This document shows, one piece after another, positions 1-10,799 of a stretch of 64,000 nucleotides of DNA. The position numbers and the translations under genes were made by a program. A model generated the notes under the pieces. That model was not told where the DNA came from and ran no database searches. It worked only from the letters and a program-made list of their open reading frames with translations. The stretch comes from Notospermus geniculatus (taxonomy: Eukaryota > Nemertea > Pilidiophora > Heteronemertea > Lineidae): assembly GCA_002633025.1 (NCBI GenBank), contig NMRB01001457.1, positions 59,129-123,128 on the forward strand. The letters are read 5' to 3'. Position 1 is the first letter of the stretch, and every line of letters starts with the position of its first letter.

Positions 1-29
<29 letters not shown>
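1..29. repeat. (AC)n microsatellite
   Basis: Uninterrupted AC dinucleotides run from the window edge, so the true array probably extends further left. It is followed by a short AGAC-rich tail. Confidence 0.95.
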
Positions 30-33
<4 letters not shown>

Positions 34-53
34 GACACCACGACCAAACACTA

Positions 54-85
54 TATGGTTTCCGATCTTGAGATCGGAAACCATA
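54..85. repeat. Perfect 15-2-15 palindrome
   Basis: TATGGTTTCCGATCT is followed by TG and then its exact reverse complement. It could form a 15-bp hairpin. No matching copy was noticed elsewhere, so it may be a MITE remnant or a chance fold-back. No function is implied. Confidence 0.85.
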
Positions 86-755
86 AAAACGAATTCCCAG
101 ACAATTAGTTTTATGAATAAATGCAACAAACATAAGTAATGAGAACACAGAGAGGCCAATACGGAAACCATTCCATTTCCAACCCACCCACCGATCAGCA
201 AGACGTACCCAGGCCCGTAGCAGCCCTCTGATGAGTGGGGGGTCCCTGGCAGGGTTGGATCCAGGATTGACAGAAAGGCTGGGTGCGTAGCTCGGCGGAG
301 GCGGTCAGGACGGGAAAGTGAAGCCCAAACGGGGGGTCTGGGGTCCCTCCCCCAGGAAAAAATTGACAATTTAAGTGCTTTAGATGCATTTTCCTGGGAT
401 CTGAGAGCAAAAATATGGACATTATAAAAAGGACATTTGGGCCAAGGTATTTTTGGCAAAAAAGTGGGGGGGGGGGCCTTGGACCCCCGGCCCCCCCGGC
501 TGCTACGGGCCTGGTACCGTCAACAGGGCAAAAAAGAAAGTTGGTTTGATTACATTATACATATCGTGTGAAGAAGCTTTTTACTTGACTAGTCAAATAA
601 GTGCAAAACACACAATCATTCCCTTTTCTTTTTTACGGTTTTACATTATCTCCTCATAATGATGCTATCAGTCGCACTTTCAACGTTTATACATGTTTTT
701 TACAGAATAAGAGCACAAAGTGGCAGATCCATTAGATCTGTTTACTCAAGCAAGG
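86..755. other. Intergenic, no gene recognised
   Basis: Short open frames on both strands lack signal peptides, splice-flanked structure or recognisable domains. The stretch has G and C homopolymer runs around 470-500. Confidence 0.5.
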
Positions 756-870
756 ACCGGTGTAACATATGACAGTGTTTTCATGTGTCAGCGTTTCCCT
801 TCAATTGTTTGGGAAGCACTTTCAGAATGATCGAGACGTTTCTCTGTGTGTCCCTTCCCGACCCTCTCCT
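753..870 (+). mobile_element. Left-end fragment of the CCGG/TGTAA MITE family
   Basis: CCGG followed by TGTAAC, then TCATGTGTCAGCGTTTCCC, an ATTGTTTGGGAAGCAC stretch and TTTCTCTGTGTGTCC. This order matches the left part of the complete copies at 7274-7410 and 29298-29468. No matching right terminus (TTACA-CCGG) was found, so the copy appears truncated or its right half has decayed. Confidence 0.45.
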
Positions 871-1416
871 CAATTTCTCGCCTCAATAACCACAAGAACA
901 ATTCACTTCGGTAAGCTTCGTGTAAATATCTTGGGTCATTTTTATTTTTACTTCGATCACGTAACTAACGGTCTAAGTTCATTTAGGTCACCTAACAATC
1001 CATTATTCGCATTAAAAAGACCGTTGGCAAATTCAAGAAATCTGTTTTCAGAAAAAACAGTAAAAACATGAAAAGGGTTAACATGTCGCAAACATTTCCT
1101 TTTAATGGAAACGTTCGTATCTCGCCCCGGTGAGCCGTACCCTGTTACCTATACGGCGTTTTTTTAAATGCCAGGGCAATTCGAGTCTTAGATAGATAAT
1201 GACCTTGGACTAATGGAACTGTAAAGGTGTAGAGGAGTGTAATCGAATGCGACTCATCCACCTACTTCATTGGCTATGCAATGGCACCTCTTGGCTAAAA
1301 GCATCAGATGAGTATGTAGCATAAAAAATCGAATATCTAACGAAGTTGTTGTCGTTGTACACTCGAATTTGAATGGACGCCTTTTGTTTGGGAAATTGAT
1401 AGGACCTGGATGTCTC

Positions 1417-1604
1417 TTTCAATAGGAGCAGTCAGCCGCGCATATTGCCAACAGATGGCAGCAAAGTTCTAGCGGACCAATGTACAGGAAAATGTACGTG
1501 ATTGCTGCTCGATCAATAATGACTGGGTCCGCTATATGCATTGAATTGGGCCGTAGCGACACCTATTGGTCAACTCGCTGACAGCTCCTATTCAATAGTT
1601 TTAA
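1417..1604. mobile_element. MITE with CAATAGGAG termini, copy 1
   Basis: Imperfect inverted repeat about 190 bp long. The left arm begins TTTCAATAGGAGCAGTCAGC and the right arm ends GCTGACAGCTCCTATTCAATAG. The interior blocks AGCGGACCAATG and GACACCTATTGGTCAA recur in reverse orientation at 40341-40528, and a fragment lies at 44118-44166. No coding capacity, so a non-autonomous DNA element. Confidence 0.65.
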
Positions 1605-1840
1605 CACCAGTGACACCTATTGAGGCAGTGAGCTATGGTCAGCATTGCCTATGTACGAGGTGTTTGACCTTCAGTTTCGTTAATCGGAAGAAAAATTCAA
1701 AACGGCAATTTAAACATCTTGCTCAAGACAAGAATAGTTGTAGTAACCTCGCCAACTGCAGAAGTACTCTGATCCAGTAGTCTTGAACGTTAGTTGGGAT
1801 GTTGATATTTTTGGTGGCTGGGAGGGGAATGTCGATGGTC

Positions 1841-1904
1841 GTCAGCTGCCCCTGCATTCAGAGAGACTTTAGTGAAAAGTCTCTCTGAATGCAGGACAGC
1901 TGAC
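1841..1904. repeat. Long near-perfect hairpin
   Basis: GTCAGCTG(cc)CCTGCATTCAGAGAGACTTT is separated by about four bases from its near-exact reverse complement. The arms are about 30 bp. It could be a small MITE or, if transcribed, a pre-miRNA-like stem, but nothing in the sequence shows transcription. Confidence 0.75.
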
Positions 1905-2064
1905 AGGATCTGTGGTTATAAGTATTTATTAGCAAATGCAGATTTGTAGGGAAATGGAAGGGCTGGGGAGATATTCGTCCTGCGACTAAAAGTGTTGAGC
2001 CAAAAAAACAGAGAAACAGATTCAGCCAAATAAAATAAACATAGAAACGAACGCGTGAAAAAAC

Positions 2065-2137
2065 CGGCTTTCGCAAGGCTCGAACCCGGCGCCCCGGATT
2101 CATAGCCGGACGCTCTACCGATGCGCCACCCGACCAT
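2065..2137 (-). repeat. tRNA-like sequence (SINE head or tRNA pseudogene)
   Basis: On the minus strand there is an A-box-like TGGCGCATCGGTAGAG and a B-box GGTTCGAGCC at tRNA spacing, followed by a T6 run that would stop RNA polymerase III. The anticodon arm (CCGG, 8-nt loop, CCGG) and the acceptor stem do not pair cleanly. It is therefore better read as a tRNA-derived SINE head or decayed tRNA than a functional tRNA gene. Confidence 0.55.
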
Positions 2138-4104
2138 AATGCTGGTTGCCGAATAAATGTTTATGAATACATCCCAGCTACTCAACATATTTTTATGATA
2201 ATAGAAATGACGTCACAAATCAGAATAATCTTACAAAAATCGCATTTCACAACATCCACAGAGCAAGTCCCCAGCAAATCTGTCAGTATATCGCTACATA
2301 ATGTACCCATCTACGTTCACAGCCACTAAAAACGTTAAACCAACCGTCCGATATATTCCATCTGAACATAGGCGCATTTCACCTATAAGTCCAATTCTAT
2401 TGACTGACCCATGACAAGTCTTTGGCTAGCTTCGCTGTTGGCCGCTACGCGGCGCGTTGGGCCCTTGCGTCAAGTAAAGGATCTACTTAGTTTAGCGAGA
2501 GTAACATGGAGTTGGTGTAAGGCACACCTGCCGTCAGCCAGGCTTGACCTTGCTGATCGTATCTATAAGTCATATCAAGAGGAAACCCTTTTACATCATT
2601 CATGGGACTTTCTCCGTAGTCGACGGATTACTTGCCACAACCGATAGGGAATACTGCCACGGTCGCCATCCGATGCCAATACTGATGAGGTAAACCTAAC
2701 AAATGCCCGCAAGTGCACCTGAAGGTTTAGCAAACACGCGATGGCCGGTGTTTCTTGCGGGGAACCACTCAACGAACAGATGGTACTCCGCAGAGGAAAT
2801 GGCTCAAGTCTGCTCCGACCAGAACTGCTCTTCACGCTGATGGTGCCTGTGTTTGTTTCCGGAGTAAGATCATTAAGAATGCGTTATGAGAGATGAGAAT
2901 ATCGACCATGCTGTGAACTCCAGCAAGTGCTACCGGGGTTACGAAGAAATACCCCTGGTCTCAGCTTCCTTCACCTCATAAACCGTGTGGCAGTCCTAGA
3001 AGTGTTCGTAATTACGGATTGTCAAGTGGAGAAGTGGAACATAAGAGGCAGGGTACAGAACATTCGCCACCTCTTACATTGTTCAGAGTTCGGTTCTTTC
3101 CGGATAAGCGAGAAAACAATGGGAAGTCAACTCCAAAAGTAGAGTTCCTGCATTAGTCTAAACAAATTACGTCACCTACTCTGACGGACTGACCGCAGGA
3201 AGTCCATGTTCAGCCAAGTCCTATGCCATGTAACAACACTTCTTTTGGTTTAATAAGTGCTCTTTTTCGACCGCAATCTTCTGAGAGATGAAGAAGAGCA
3301 CTGCCTAGTCTTATTAAAACAACCATCTACCGGTACTTTGACGGACAGAACGAAGGAAGAACATTATTCATATGCTGTCTAACAACACATCATTTGGTAA
3401 AGAACTATTCATGTTTTACCCAGGATCACCAAAGAATTGACGAGTACGACGCAAAGACAATGATGTATAATGGTCAGATGCCAGCGACTCTTTCGAACAG
3501 AGTACGAATTTCGTTTTTCATATATTCCACTAAACAAAACTGATTTTAGAATACCAACGAGATCGATGGTACAGCTCGACGAACGACTCGAACAGAGTAA
3601 ACACAGTCATTGCTCGGTGAAAAAGATCAAGTTTTGCCAGGAACTATTCACAAAGCAAGATTCATTGATTCACGCAGATTGCCCCACAGTTGTAGAGATT
3701 AATTTTCCTCTTATTTACAGCAAACTGATGCCAGACAACTGCTTCCTCTCATAAACATCATCGAATGACACTCAAATAATATCCCACGACAGAGGCGTGG
3801 GGGTTACTCTTGTTTGGTGTCCGACATCCGGGTCTTGGGAAAAGAGTCCATAAATAGTACATCACGCGTGATTTCATTATGGCGTGACACCACGTCCAAT
3901 GATACCAAACGACTTTTCAGATCATTGCATATGTTTTTTATCTCTGACACTACAAATTCCCAAGCGGGTTTTCACCATTTCAGTCCCAATATATTGATAT
4001 CGTCGTTTTTCCCAAACAAGACAGATGTTCGCAAATTCCATTTGGTTTTCCTTCAATGTTTGCATGACGTCATGCAATATGGTCGCCGGCCATGACTGAC
4101 CAAT
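2138..4104. other. Intergenic, no gene recognised
   Basis: Open frames here are short, overlap on opposite strands and show no splice-flanked or domain evidence. The stretch is not obviously part of the repeat families described elsewhere in the window. Confidence 0.45.
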
Positions 4105-4195
4105 CAGGTTCTGACGAGATCAAGTAAGTAGCTTGAGATGGCCTCTTCCGTACTCAATAGGGCCAGTAATGCTGTGTCTTCGGCCCTGGCGGAAA
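4105..4195 (+). mobile_element. SINE 3'-tail fragment
   Basis: GTAGCTTGAGATGGCCTCTT, a CAGGGCCAGTAATGCT-type block and TTCGGCCCTGGCGG match the 3' portions of the SINE copies at 20395-20960 and 24560-24740. The tRNA-like head is missing. Confidence 0.6.
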
Positions 4196-4902
4196 AATGT
4201 AATACAAAAATACAAATACGGTGTGCAGGTGTGCAGGTTTGATGAATGAATAGTATTTTCATGATAGAATGTAGAGAAAGTGAGATAAATGGACGTTAGG
4301 CAGTGAAATACGTAAGAATTCGGTGAAACGGAGTTAGAGGTCAAAAACCACATTCAGTAGAGATAGGTAATCTGTATCATGTGTGAAAAGATCAGATACA
4401 ACAGACAGATCATGACAATAAATCATCAGCTTCTGACTGCAAACTATTCAACTATGATTTACCTCATTAGGTTATTGCCGGTAGTACCACACTGGGACCA
4501 CCATTATATGATATCACTGAGGTAATGGCTGTTTAATGAGTTTGTATGTAATTAACACTAAGAAGTTTGTCATGTTTATGGATCTGATGTCCGGTTGTGG
4601 GCAAGTACAAACTCCCCAGCTCAATTTGTCATTTTGCTAGAAGATCATAAGTATAGAGAGATGTTCAGTTCATCCAAATGACCTTGGCAGCAGTCATCAA
4701 GACTGACTAAACAGTGTCCAGCTCGGATTGAAGAACACTCACACGCCGGGTTGATACATTTCCTGTATTGTGGATAATGTACACGAGAAGTGTACATGAA
4801 CATGAAGTTTTCTGGATGCAGGCCTCTGCCCAACACGAGTAAGGGCATATTATACAGCCCAAACTGGGCCAACACCCAAACGTAACACACTAAGTTAAAA
4901 CA
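4196..4902. other. Intergenic, no gene recognised
   Basis: AT-rich sequence with only short open frames. No domain, splice-flanked exon or additional repeat family was recognised. Confidence 0.4.
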
Positions 4903-4948
4903 ACATTTGTGATGTCTTAGGACCGCTGATAGGCGGCCTCTAACCCTG
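4903..4948 (-). mobile_element. CRE-MITE fragment (one terminus)
   Basis: TGATGTCTTAGGACCGCTGA followed by TAGGCGGCCTCTAAC matches the right-hand terminal arm of the CRE-MITE copies at 6373 and 9817. The rest of the element is absent. Confidence 0.6.
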
Positions 4949-5982
4949 AGCTTGGCATCGGTATTCAATGTACTTCTATGGGAGCCCCTCAACTATATTT
5001 CGTCTGTCCGGGGACAGTCGATCGGATGTGATTAGCATTTTGATAGCGGTCGGCTGATATCCATAACCATGGTCCATTTAGGAATCCCCATATTGTAAGG
5101 ACACGACTGTACGACAAGCTTAATAACTAGTGATTTGTTGACATCGTACTCATTCAGGGTATGATGGAAGGGCTATCAATAGAAGGCTCTCTTTGATAAG
5201 GTCTTGCAAATAATGATGTCGTTTAGGCCACCAATAAGGCCATCACTTGGATATGTCGACGTTTGATGAGCAATTTACCTGATGGTAACTTTGTATTGTT
5301 TTGTCTCGAGAACATGTTATTGAGTTTAGTAGCTGGTGATCGGCAGGGAGATTGAAAAGGAAGGTATGTTATTAGTAAAGCTGAGTGAGGGCTGATGTAG
5401 GAAGATAATGGTAAAGGCCTCCCACAAGAAGTAGCAGTGCAACCATCGACCCTATTCTCAACGAAAACCTATTCCATGTCGGTTTCCATGCGCCAATAGG
5501 TCTCTCAATGGTGCGGACTTGCTGCCGGTCAGCCTTAGCCCGTTGTATTACAAGCAAGTACATGTACGTGGACTAACGGGGCACCGCCCCGCCAGTGAAG
5601 CTAGAGTGTTTGAATTAGAGCTTGAGTTGTGCGAGGGTCTCGCATAGGATAGACGGCATGTCCGTGCCAAAATGCACCCATCAAAGATAGGCCATGCCAT
5701 ATTGCATAAGCGTACATCGCGGCAATGCCTGTCAGTTGGTAACCCGTTGTACTGCAAGCAACTGTAGAAAGGGTACCAGCCAGTGCTGTTATGGAAATTA
5801 ACGTACGTTTAAAGTAAATCTGACATGTCTGAACTTCGCGAGGTTCTCGCTAAAGTACAGACAAGCCCTGCTGCAGACTAAAGAATCTATACCTGGACAT
5901 CGTCATCGTCATTGTTTCTGTCCGAGCATTCCAGCTTATCAAACAATCAAACAGCCAGTTGCCACAAGCATAATGACGCGAC
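4949..5982. other. Intergenic, no gene recognised
   Basis: The only structure noted is a diverged duplication of CCCGTTGTA(T/C)T(A/G)CAAGCAA around 5538 and 5742. No convincing exon was found. Confidence 0.4.
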
Positions 5983-6128
5983 TTAAGCTGCATTTAGCTG
6001 ACACGCGGAATGCGGTATAGGGCCGCGGAATCCCCGGCGGAAGCGATTTGTTGTATGCGAAATGCATTGAACTTTCCGCTTACCGCGTTCCGCAATCCGC
6101 ATACCGCGTGCAGCTAAATCCAGCTTAA
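5983..6128. mobile_element. MITE with TTAAGCTG termini
   Basis: Inverted repeat: TTAAGCTGCATTTAGCTG at the left and CAGCTAAATCCAGCTTAA at the right, with ACGCGGAATGCGG against CCGCATACCGCGT further in. Length is 146 bp, GC-rich in the middle, with no coding capacity. Single copy in this window. Confidence 0.7.
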
Positions 6129-6372
6129 TGCGGACCTGTCAACTTCCGCTCGTGACCGGGAAACTGAATGACACTCGACACGAGCAAATACTATGAAGGA
6201 TGTCACTGCCAACATCCTCATTTATTAGAATGGTAGAGAAGAGAGAGGAACAGCTACAGCCGATAGAGAGGCGAAGATTCGACGATATTCATTAGCAGAT
6301 TAGGAATACGTGAATCTTGACAACAATTGTATGGTGACAAATTCATTAATTGCCACCTACAAGTTTATTGCA

Positions 6373-6574
6373 ATGGGAGACTTCTCTGCCGTTAGAGGGC
6401 GCCTGTTAGCGGTCCTGGAACGTCCACAAAATGTGACGTCACGGACGTAAATCAGGGTCTAAACGTTATTATGAATGACGTCGTGGCGTGCAATTCTTCT
6501 CTGTGACGGCAAATTTTATGACGTTCTAGGACCGTTAACTGGTGGTGGCCTCTAACGGCAGGAAAATCTCCCAT
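6373..6574. mobile_element. CRE-MITE copy A (near full length)
   Basis: About 200 bp, starting ATGGGAGACTT and ending its complement (AATCTCCCAT). Long inverted arms carry GCCGTTAGAG, then GTTAGCGGTCCT, and their reverse complements. The interior carries TGACGTCA and further TGACG half sites. Related copies lie near 9817, 16111, 25634, 34754 and 43905, with fragments near 4903 and 59756. No open frame of note, so this is a non-autonomous element whose transposase source is not in the window. Confidence 0.85.
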
Positions 6575-6724
6575 GCTAAAGAAACCAGAAACCGCCGAGA
6601 GAGTCGGGACACTTCGTGGATACTCCTCAGGAGTTCAGGAATAGGTAAAATCATGAATATATGATCCATCAATCGTTTGCTCACAAATTCATTTACGGCT
6701 ACATATAAAGTTAACGTTCGACAA

Positions 6725-6760
6725 TTCGTGTTCTCGCGAGACCGGAAGTGACGGACAGAC
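6725..6760. promoter_or_regulatory. Candidate core promoter with TCTCGCGAGA and ETS motifs
   Basis: TCTCGCGAGA at 6732-6741 is immediately followed by CCGGAAGTGACG, an ETS/GABP-type site joined to a CRE half site. Both motifs are known from TATA-less metazoan promoters. About 430 bp downstream is a consensus splice donor (7168), which supports a promoter plus first exon here. The motif match is seen; promoter activity is inferred. Confidence 0.45.
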
Positions 6761-6779
6761 AGACGATGATCAATTATTG

Positions 6780-7167
6780 GTCACTTTGTGATGTTGTTTT
6801 CTGCGAATGTTTCCAACCGGCAGTTGGAGTGATCAATCTAATGGAAAATACGATTACTTTTGATAAATGAAGAGGTTTTCTTCGTTTTTGCAGACCACTT
6901 GGTGGACTTGATCTGTTTTTACATCAATCGGTGGCTCGCGTGATTTCGCTGCACTCACAGCAATTTGCACCACGAGTTTCACACAAAAAGGCGAAAGTAA
7001 CCGTTCCCATCAGCTACACCTACAGTCGACGTTTCTCTCCTCCTCTCACAGGTGTTAAGAGGAGTTCAATCTTGACGTGTGGTTAGCTAAACCGACTTGC
7101 GGATACGAAGACGAGGGAAACAGGAAATTGGACAATTTGGACGAAACCAGAAAATATAGCGATTGAG
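6780..7167 (+). other. Candidate non-coding first exon ending at a splice donor
   Basis: The sequence GATTGAG|GTAAGATAA at 7161-7176 is a good 5' splice site downstream of the TCTCGCGAGA/ETS cluster. The next plausible plus-strand acceptor serving a gene is at 26122-26123, before the receptor ATG. The simplest reading is a 5' UTR exon of the receptor with a 19-kb first intron. The start is arbitrary, because the transcription start cannot be read from sequence. It could instead belong to an unrelated non-coding transcript. Confidence 0.3.
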
Positions 7168-7235
7168 GTAAGATAATTTACGTTTACAATTGTCGACAGA
7201 TCGTGTAGGCGTTGATACCTTGAGAACCAAATGGA

Positions 7236-7592
7236 GCCTTGATAGCGTCCGCTTAGCAAGTGCCATGTCCCGGTGTAATGTTTTTCAGTGTGGCCATTTT
7301 TCTATGTGACTTCCATTGTTTGGGACACACTGAGACCAGCTTCACTGTTTCTCTGTTTGCTGCCCATTGTCAAGTCGTGCCTTATTCCGTTAATCTATTG
7401 TAATGTTACACCGGGTTCGAATCCATATGGGGCCATATGGGATTCGTCATCCTTGGCTCTTCATTCCATCGCTTGGGGCAGTAAGCCATGGTGCCTTTAC
7501 CTTGTGCCTCTGCAAGGGCAAGTAAAAGACCCAGCCAAGTGAGGAATGTGAGTAGGTTGAGATGACTCCTTCAATACTTACCAGGGCCAATA
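7236..7592 (+). mobile_element. tRNA-derived SINE, interrupted by a MITE
   Basis: The outer parts align with the SINE at 20395: GCGTCCGCTTAGCAAG, then (after the inserted MITE) GGGTTCGAATCC (polymerase III B box), CAGTAAGCCATGGTGCC, AAGGGCAAGTAAAAGACCC and TTACCAGGGCCAATAA. The MITE at 7274-7410 splits the tRNA-like head exactly at the CCCGGG upstream of the B box. Confidence 0.7.
7274..7410. mobile_element. CCGG-flanked TGTAA MITE inserted in a SINE
   Basis: Element of 137 bp with termini TGTAATGTTTTTCAG and CTATTGTAATGTTACA. CCGG lies at both 7270-7273 and 7411-7414. The uninterrupted SINE at 20395 has a single CCCGGGTTCG at the same site, so a 4-bp CCGG target duplication is likely. Same family as 29298-29468 and the fragment at 753. 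Confidence 0.7.
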
Positions 7593-9062
7593 AACGTCTA
7601 TCCTTTTGTCCGGTAGTTTCTTCGTATCATTGAACAATGGGTTTGGCGTTCGCGTTGGCGTTTCGGGGGCTTTGCGGAAACTTCCCATTAGCGAATGGTT
7701 ACGCGAAAGAGGGAAAATGGGAGAGAATAATCTTGTCTTCAGCAACAAGTCTATTACGGTAACCCAACCTGGATCATCATCCAACAGACATCCTTCTTTA
7801 CGCCCCCATCAAAGGATGTACTCTCCAAATACCGAGTTCGTTGACCTGACAGGGATGAACGGTGTCAGAGTCCTAAGGGTTCAAATGATGGAGATAATGT
7901 GCTATCAGATCGTTAAAAGGTTTCTTCTGGTACTGGCATAGTTAGCTTTTTCAAACTGGCAGGGCAGTAGCCAGTTTTGGGTGGTGATGGTGGGAAGCAT
8001 TTGGCTCTCGCAAGGGGGTACTCTTTACCGTCAAAATCTGCATGACGGACACATTTTTGTTGACTTTTGCTAGCTATGGTCCTGACTATGAGAACCCAAC
8101 GTGAACCAAAGAACGGCAGCCTGTGGGCAAAAACTGCACACAATCAAGAAAATGCAACGAATCGATTTGTGATACACAAAGTTTCGCCGGTGGTGGTCAT
8201 TTTTTGATGAGGATAATAGTGATAGCTCTATTTCATATTTGCTGCTTTGCCGAAGGGAAAACCATACAATTACACAAATGGTATCGCAATTACAATTCCT
8301 TTATTTGGATTAAAGTGACAAACAAAAGTTATGGAATCAATTTAGTTTCATCTCATCCCAAACGTAATTAATTTGTTTCATTTGTGGTCGCATGTTTACA
8401 TCATTATCTCTCATTATGTAATTAATTATTTGCCCACGTTGTTCTTTTTGTGGTGTGTAATTCATATTGAATAGTCTACGGATTATGACACCATAATCCG
8501 CTGACACCCTCACAGATCTTCCTGCCACATCAAAAAGTACATTACGTAATCCACGTACTAATCTCTTAACTACTCTCTCAATCACCAGTAGGGTACGTAT
8601 CCATTGGAAAGCTTTGAGTGAGTGACTTCAAATGAATGATACCAAAAATAGATAAGCACTTATCTACTTTGGATGATACCCATGAGAAAGGGTTTTGTTG
8701 ATTTCAGGCTACCGACTTTATGACGAATATCTTTCTGTCAAGCCAGGAAAAAAATCTTATTTTCAGTCGTGTGATATAGATTATAATTTATGACCTAGTT
8801 CTACAACATGTCATATCATTGTATCTACTGCCTGTTATGTATTGGTGAAAGTCACTGTAATTACACCTGAAATAATGATCTGAAGTTTGCAAATTGGGTT
8901 GAGATGGCCTGACGACGCATAAATACCGTGATTCTAATTTCTCTGCCAATATCAATTACAGCTATACAGCGTGTCCCAAACATGTTAACCATACATACGT
9001 GGTGTTCCTTTTCGAATCTGATCTTCCGTTCAGCTCCATGAGCACCGATACAGGATGGTTTC
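7593..9062. other. Intron or intergenic, no gene recognised
   Basis: Open frames of about 110 codons or less overlap on opposite strands without domain or splice support. A GTGTCCCAAACATGTTAACC stretch near 8970 resembles one terminus of the element at 39031, but no second terminus is present. Confidence 0.4.
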
Positions 9063-9240
9063 TCAATATTTTGCTCCAAAGAGATGAAAAGCACAAAAAT
9101 TGACACACAATATATGATAAATAAAAAGGCAATTTCCAGAGTGTTCACAATATATGATAAATAAAAAGGCAACACAATATATGATAAATAAAAAGGCAAA
9201 CACTCTGGAAATTGCCTTTTTATTTATCAATATTTTGCTC
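9063..9240. repeat. Complex direct/inverted repeat cluster
   Basis: ACAATATATGATAAATAAAA plus AGGCAA occurs three times in tandem. A perfect 31-bp inverted copy follows (arms about 9115-9145 and 9199-9229). The whole is bracketed by the 14-base direct repeat TCAATATTTTGCTC at 9063-9076 and 9227-9240. The pattern looks like replication template switching or a local assembly rearrangement rather than a transposon. Confidence 0.7.
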
Positions 9241-9816
9241 GTTGTCAGTTTCAATGCAATTTGTATTATCACCTAAAAAAATAAGAAGCACACTCTTCAT
9301 AATCTTTCAATAAAAAACATTCCTGTTCCTGTACATCAAATCTCCAATATCCTGGTCCCAACATGTATTCTGGAGGCCCTGATAAAAAATAAAAGCCAAT
9401 TTATTGAATCAAAAATATATTACCTCCAGGAAGTTCGTTCAACTTGGTGTATCGTCGCATTCAGAGATGGCAAATTGGACTTTCTTATTGAAGAAGGAAG
9501 GAAGTGCATCAAGTAATTGCATACAAATAACAAACCCCTTTATTTTCTGTACTTCATATCAAACCAAAGCATTTTTTGTCTCGACCAATCAACCTTATTA
9601 CAGGTTTACCTAACTGTACTTCAACCTTCTTCAACAAACTTCCATTTGCGTTACGCCTACCACATATGAATTTTTTTGCTTTTAGGAGGATTATGGGGAT
9701 GACAGCGCAAGTAAAGTGATGGGTGACGTTTTTAAATCCTGAAAAAGGTTTCATTTCACTCAGTGCTCGATAGTTTGGGAATCTTTACATCAGCCATGAA
9801 TCCGATTAGGGCTTTC

Positions 9817-10006
9817 AATGGGAGACTTTCCTGCCGTTAGAGGCCGCCTGTTATCGGCCCTAGAACGTCACAGAATTTGACGTCATAGACGTAAGCCATG
9901 GCCTCCACGTCATTATGGATGACGTCATAGCGTGCATTTCTTCTCAAATTCCACGGCGTTCCAAGACACTAACTGGTGGTGGCCTCTAACGGCAGGAAAG
10001 TCTCCA
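9817..10006. mobile_element. CRE-MITE copy B
   Basis: AATGGGAGACTTTCCTGCCG start, GGCAGGAAAGTCTCC end, long inverted arms and two perfect TGACGTCA palindromes (TTTGACGTCATAG and GGATGACGTCATAG). Same family as 6373. Confidence 0.85.
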
Positions 10007-10225
10007 ATTCTAGCCGTTCTGTCAGAGTGGTACGGCTAAAACATTAACACCTCCACATATGAGTTCGTGGGGTCGATTTTAGGTCCCACACATCTAATCC
10101 CCTCTGGTACAGGATACCTCCCAACAGTACATTTACGGATTAAGCGGTACCTTTGGACTCTAGAGAGACCAAAATCCTTAAACCCATGATCAGGATGAAA
10201 GGGGCATAGATTCTATCCCAGCTTG

Positions 10226-10445
10226 TCTTGGCCTGGTGGTCGAGCGGTCTAACACGCTTGACTTTCAATTCTAACAGGGTCAGTGCGTGGGTTCGATCCC
10301 CGGCCAGGACATGTAAGTGAAAAAGCTGTGAACCAATTAGAGTCTGTCGGATGAGACTCAAAGCCGTGGTCCCTTGTACCTGAGTGTCTATGCCAGGGCA
10401 AGTAAAAGACCCCACACAGGTGGACAGTAGCCTGTCGTGGACTCC
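10226..10445 (+). mobile_element. SINE with a type-II tRNA-like head
   Basis: The head (10226-10309) has a 7-bp acceptor-like pairing (TCTTGGC with GCCAGGA), A-box-like GTGGTCGAGCGGTCTAA and B-box GGTTCGATCCCC, with an extended variable region as in tRNA-Leu or tRNA-Ser. After it comes the core shared with the other SINE copies: CCGTGGTCCCTTGTACC and AGGGCAAGTAAAAGACCCC. The head differs from the 7236 and 20395 copies, so at least two SINE families share one core. Confidence 0.65.
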
Positions 10446-10491
10446 ACACCGTAGTATAAGCTTAAGATCCAAAAGGGTTATGAAGCTTCAA

Positions 10492-10515
10492 AATATCTAT
10501 CTATCTATCTATCTG
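10492..10515. repeat. (TATC)n microsatellite
   Basis: About five tandem ATCT tetranucleotides at the 3' side of the SINE at 10226, a common position for SINE-tail microsatellites. Confidence 0.85.
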
Positions 10516-10740
10516 GTCCGAGGAGGCACTCTCCACGATCCAAATGTGTCCACTAACCCGGAGAGTTGCTAACGTTTAACACATATGGACATGGAAATGG
10601 TAAAGATCCGTATTTACCTAATGCCGGATGAGAGTTTACCAAAACCCATAACAAACTTCATTCTCCCAAGTGTCATTTGGAGCGTAATATGCCCGATTTT
10701 TGAACGTTGGAGTGTTTCCTATAATGGTATAAGTAGCTCT

Positions 10741-10799
10741 CCAATTTGTCCATTTGTCCATTTGTCCATTTGTCCATTTGTCCATTTGTCCATTTTTCC
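10741..10799. repeat. 8-bp minisatellite (CCATTTGT)n
   Basis: About seven tandem copies of CCATTTGT. The period is not a multiple of three, and it makes an apparent Cys/His/Pro-rich open frame by chance. Confidence 0.95.

Noticed and set aside
2065-2137. Functional tRNA gene
   Set aside because: A and B boxes are present but anticodon and acceptor stems do not pair well; decayed tRNA or SINE head is safer. The same applies to 52300 and 60232.
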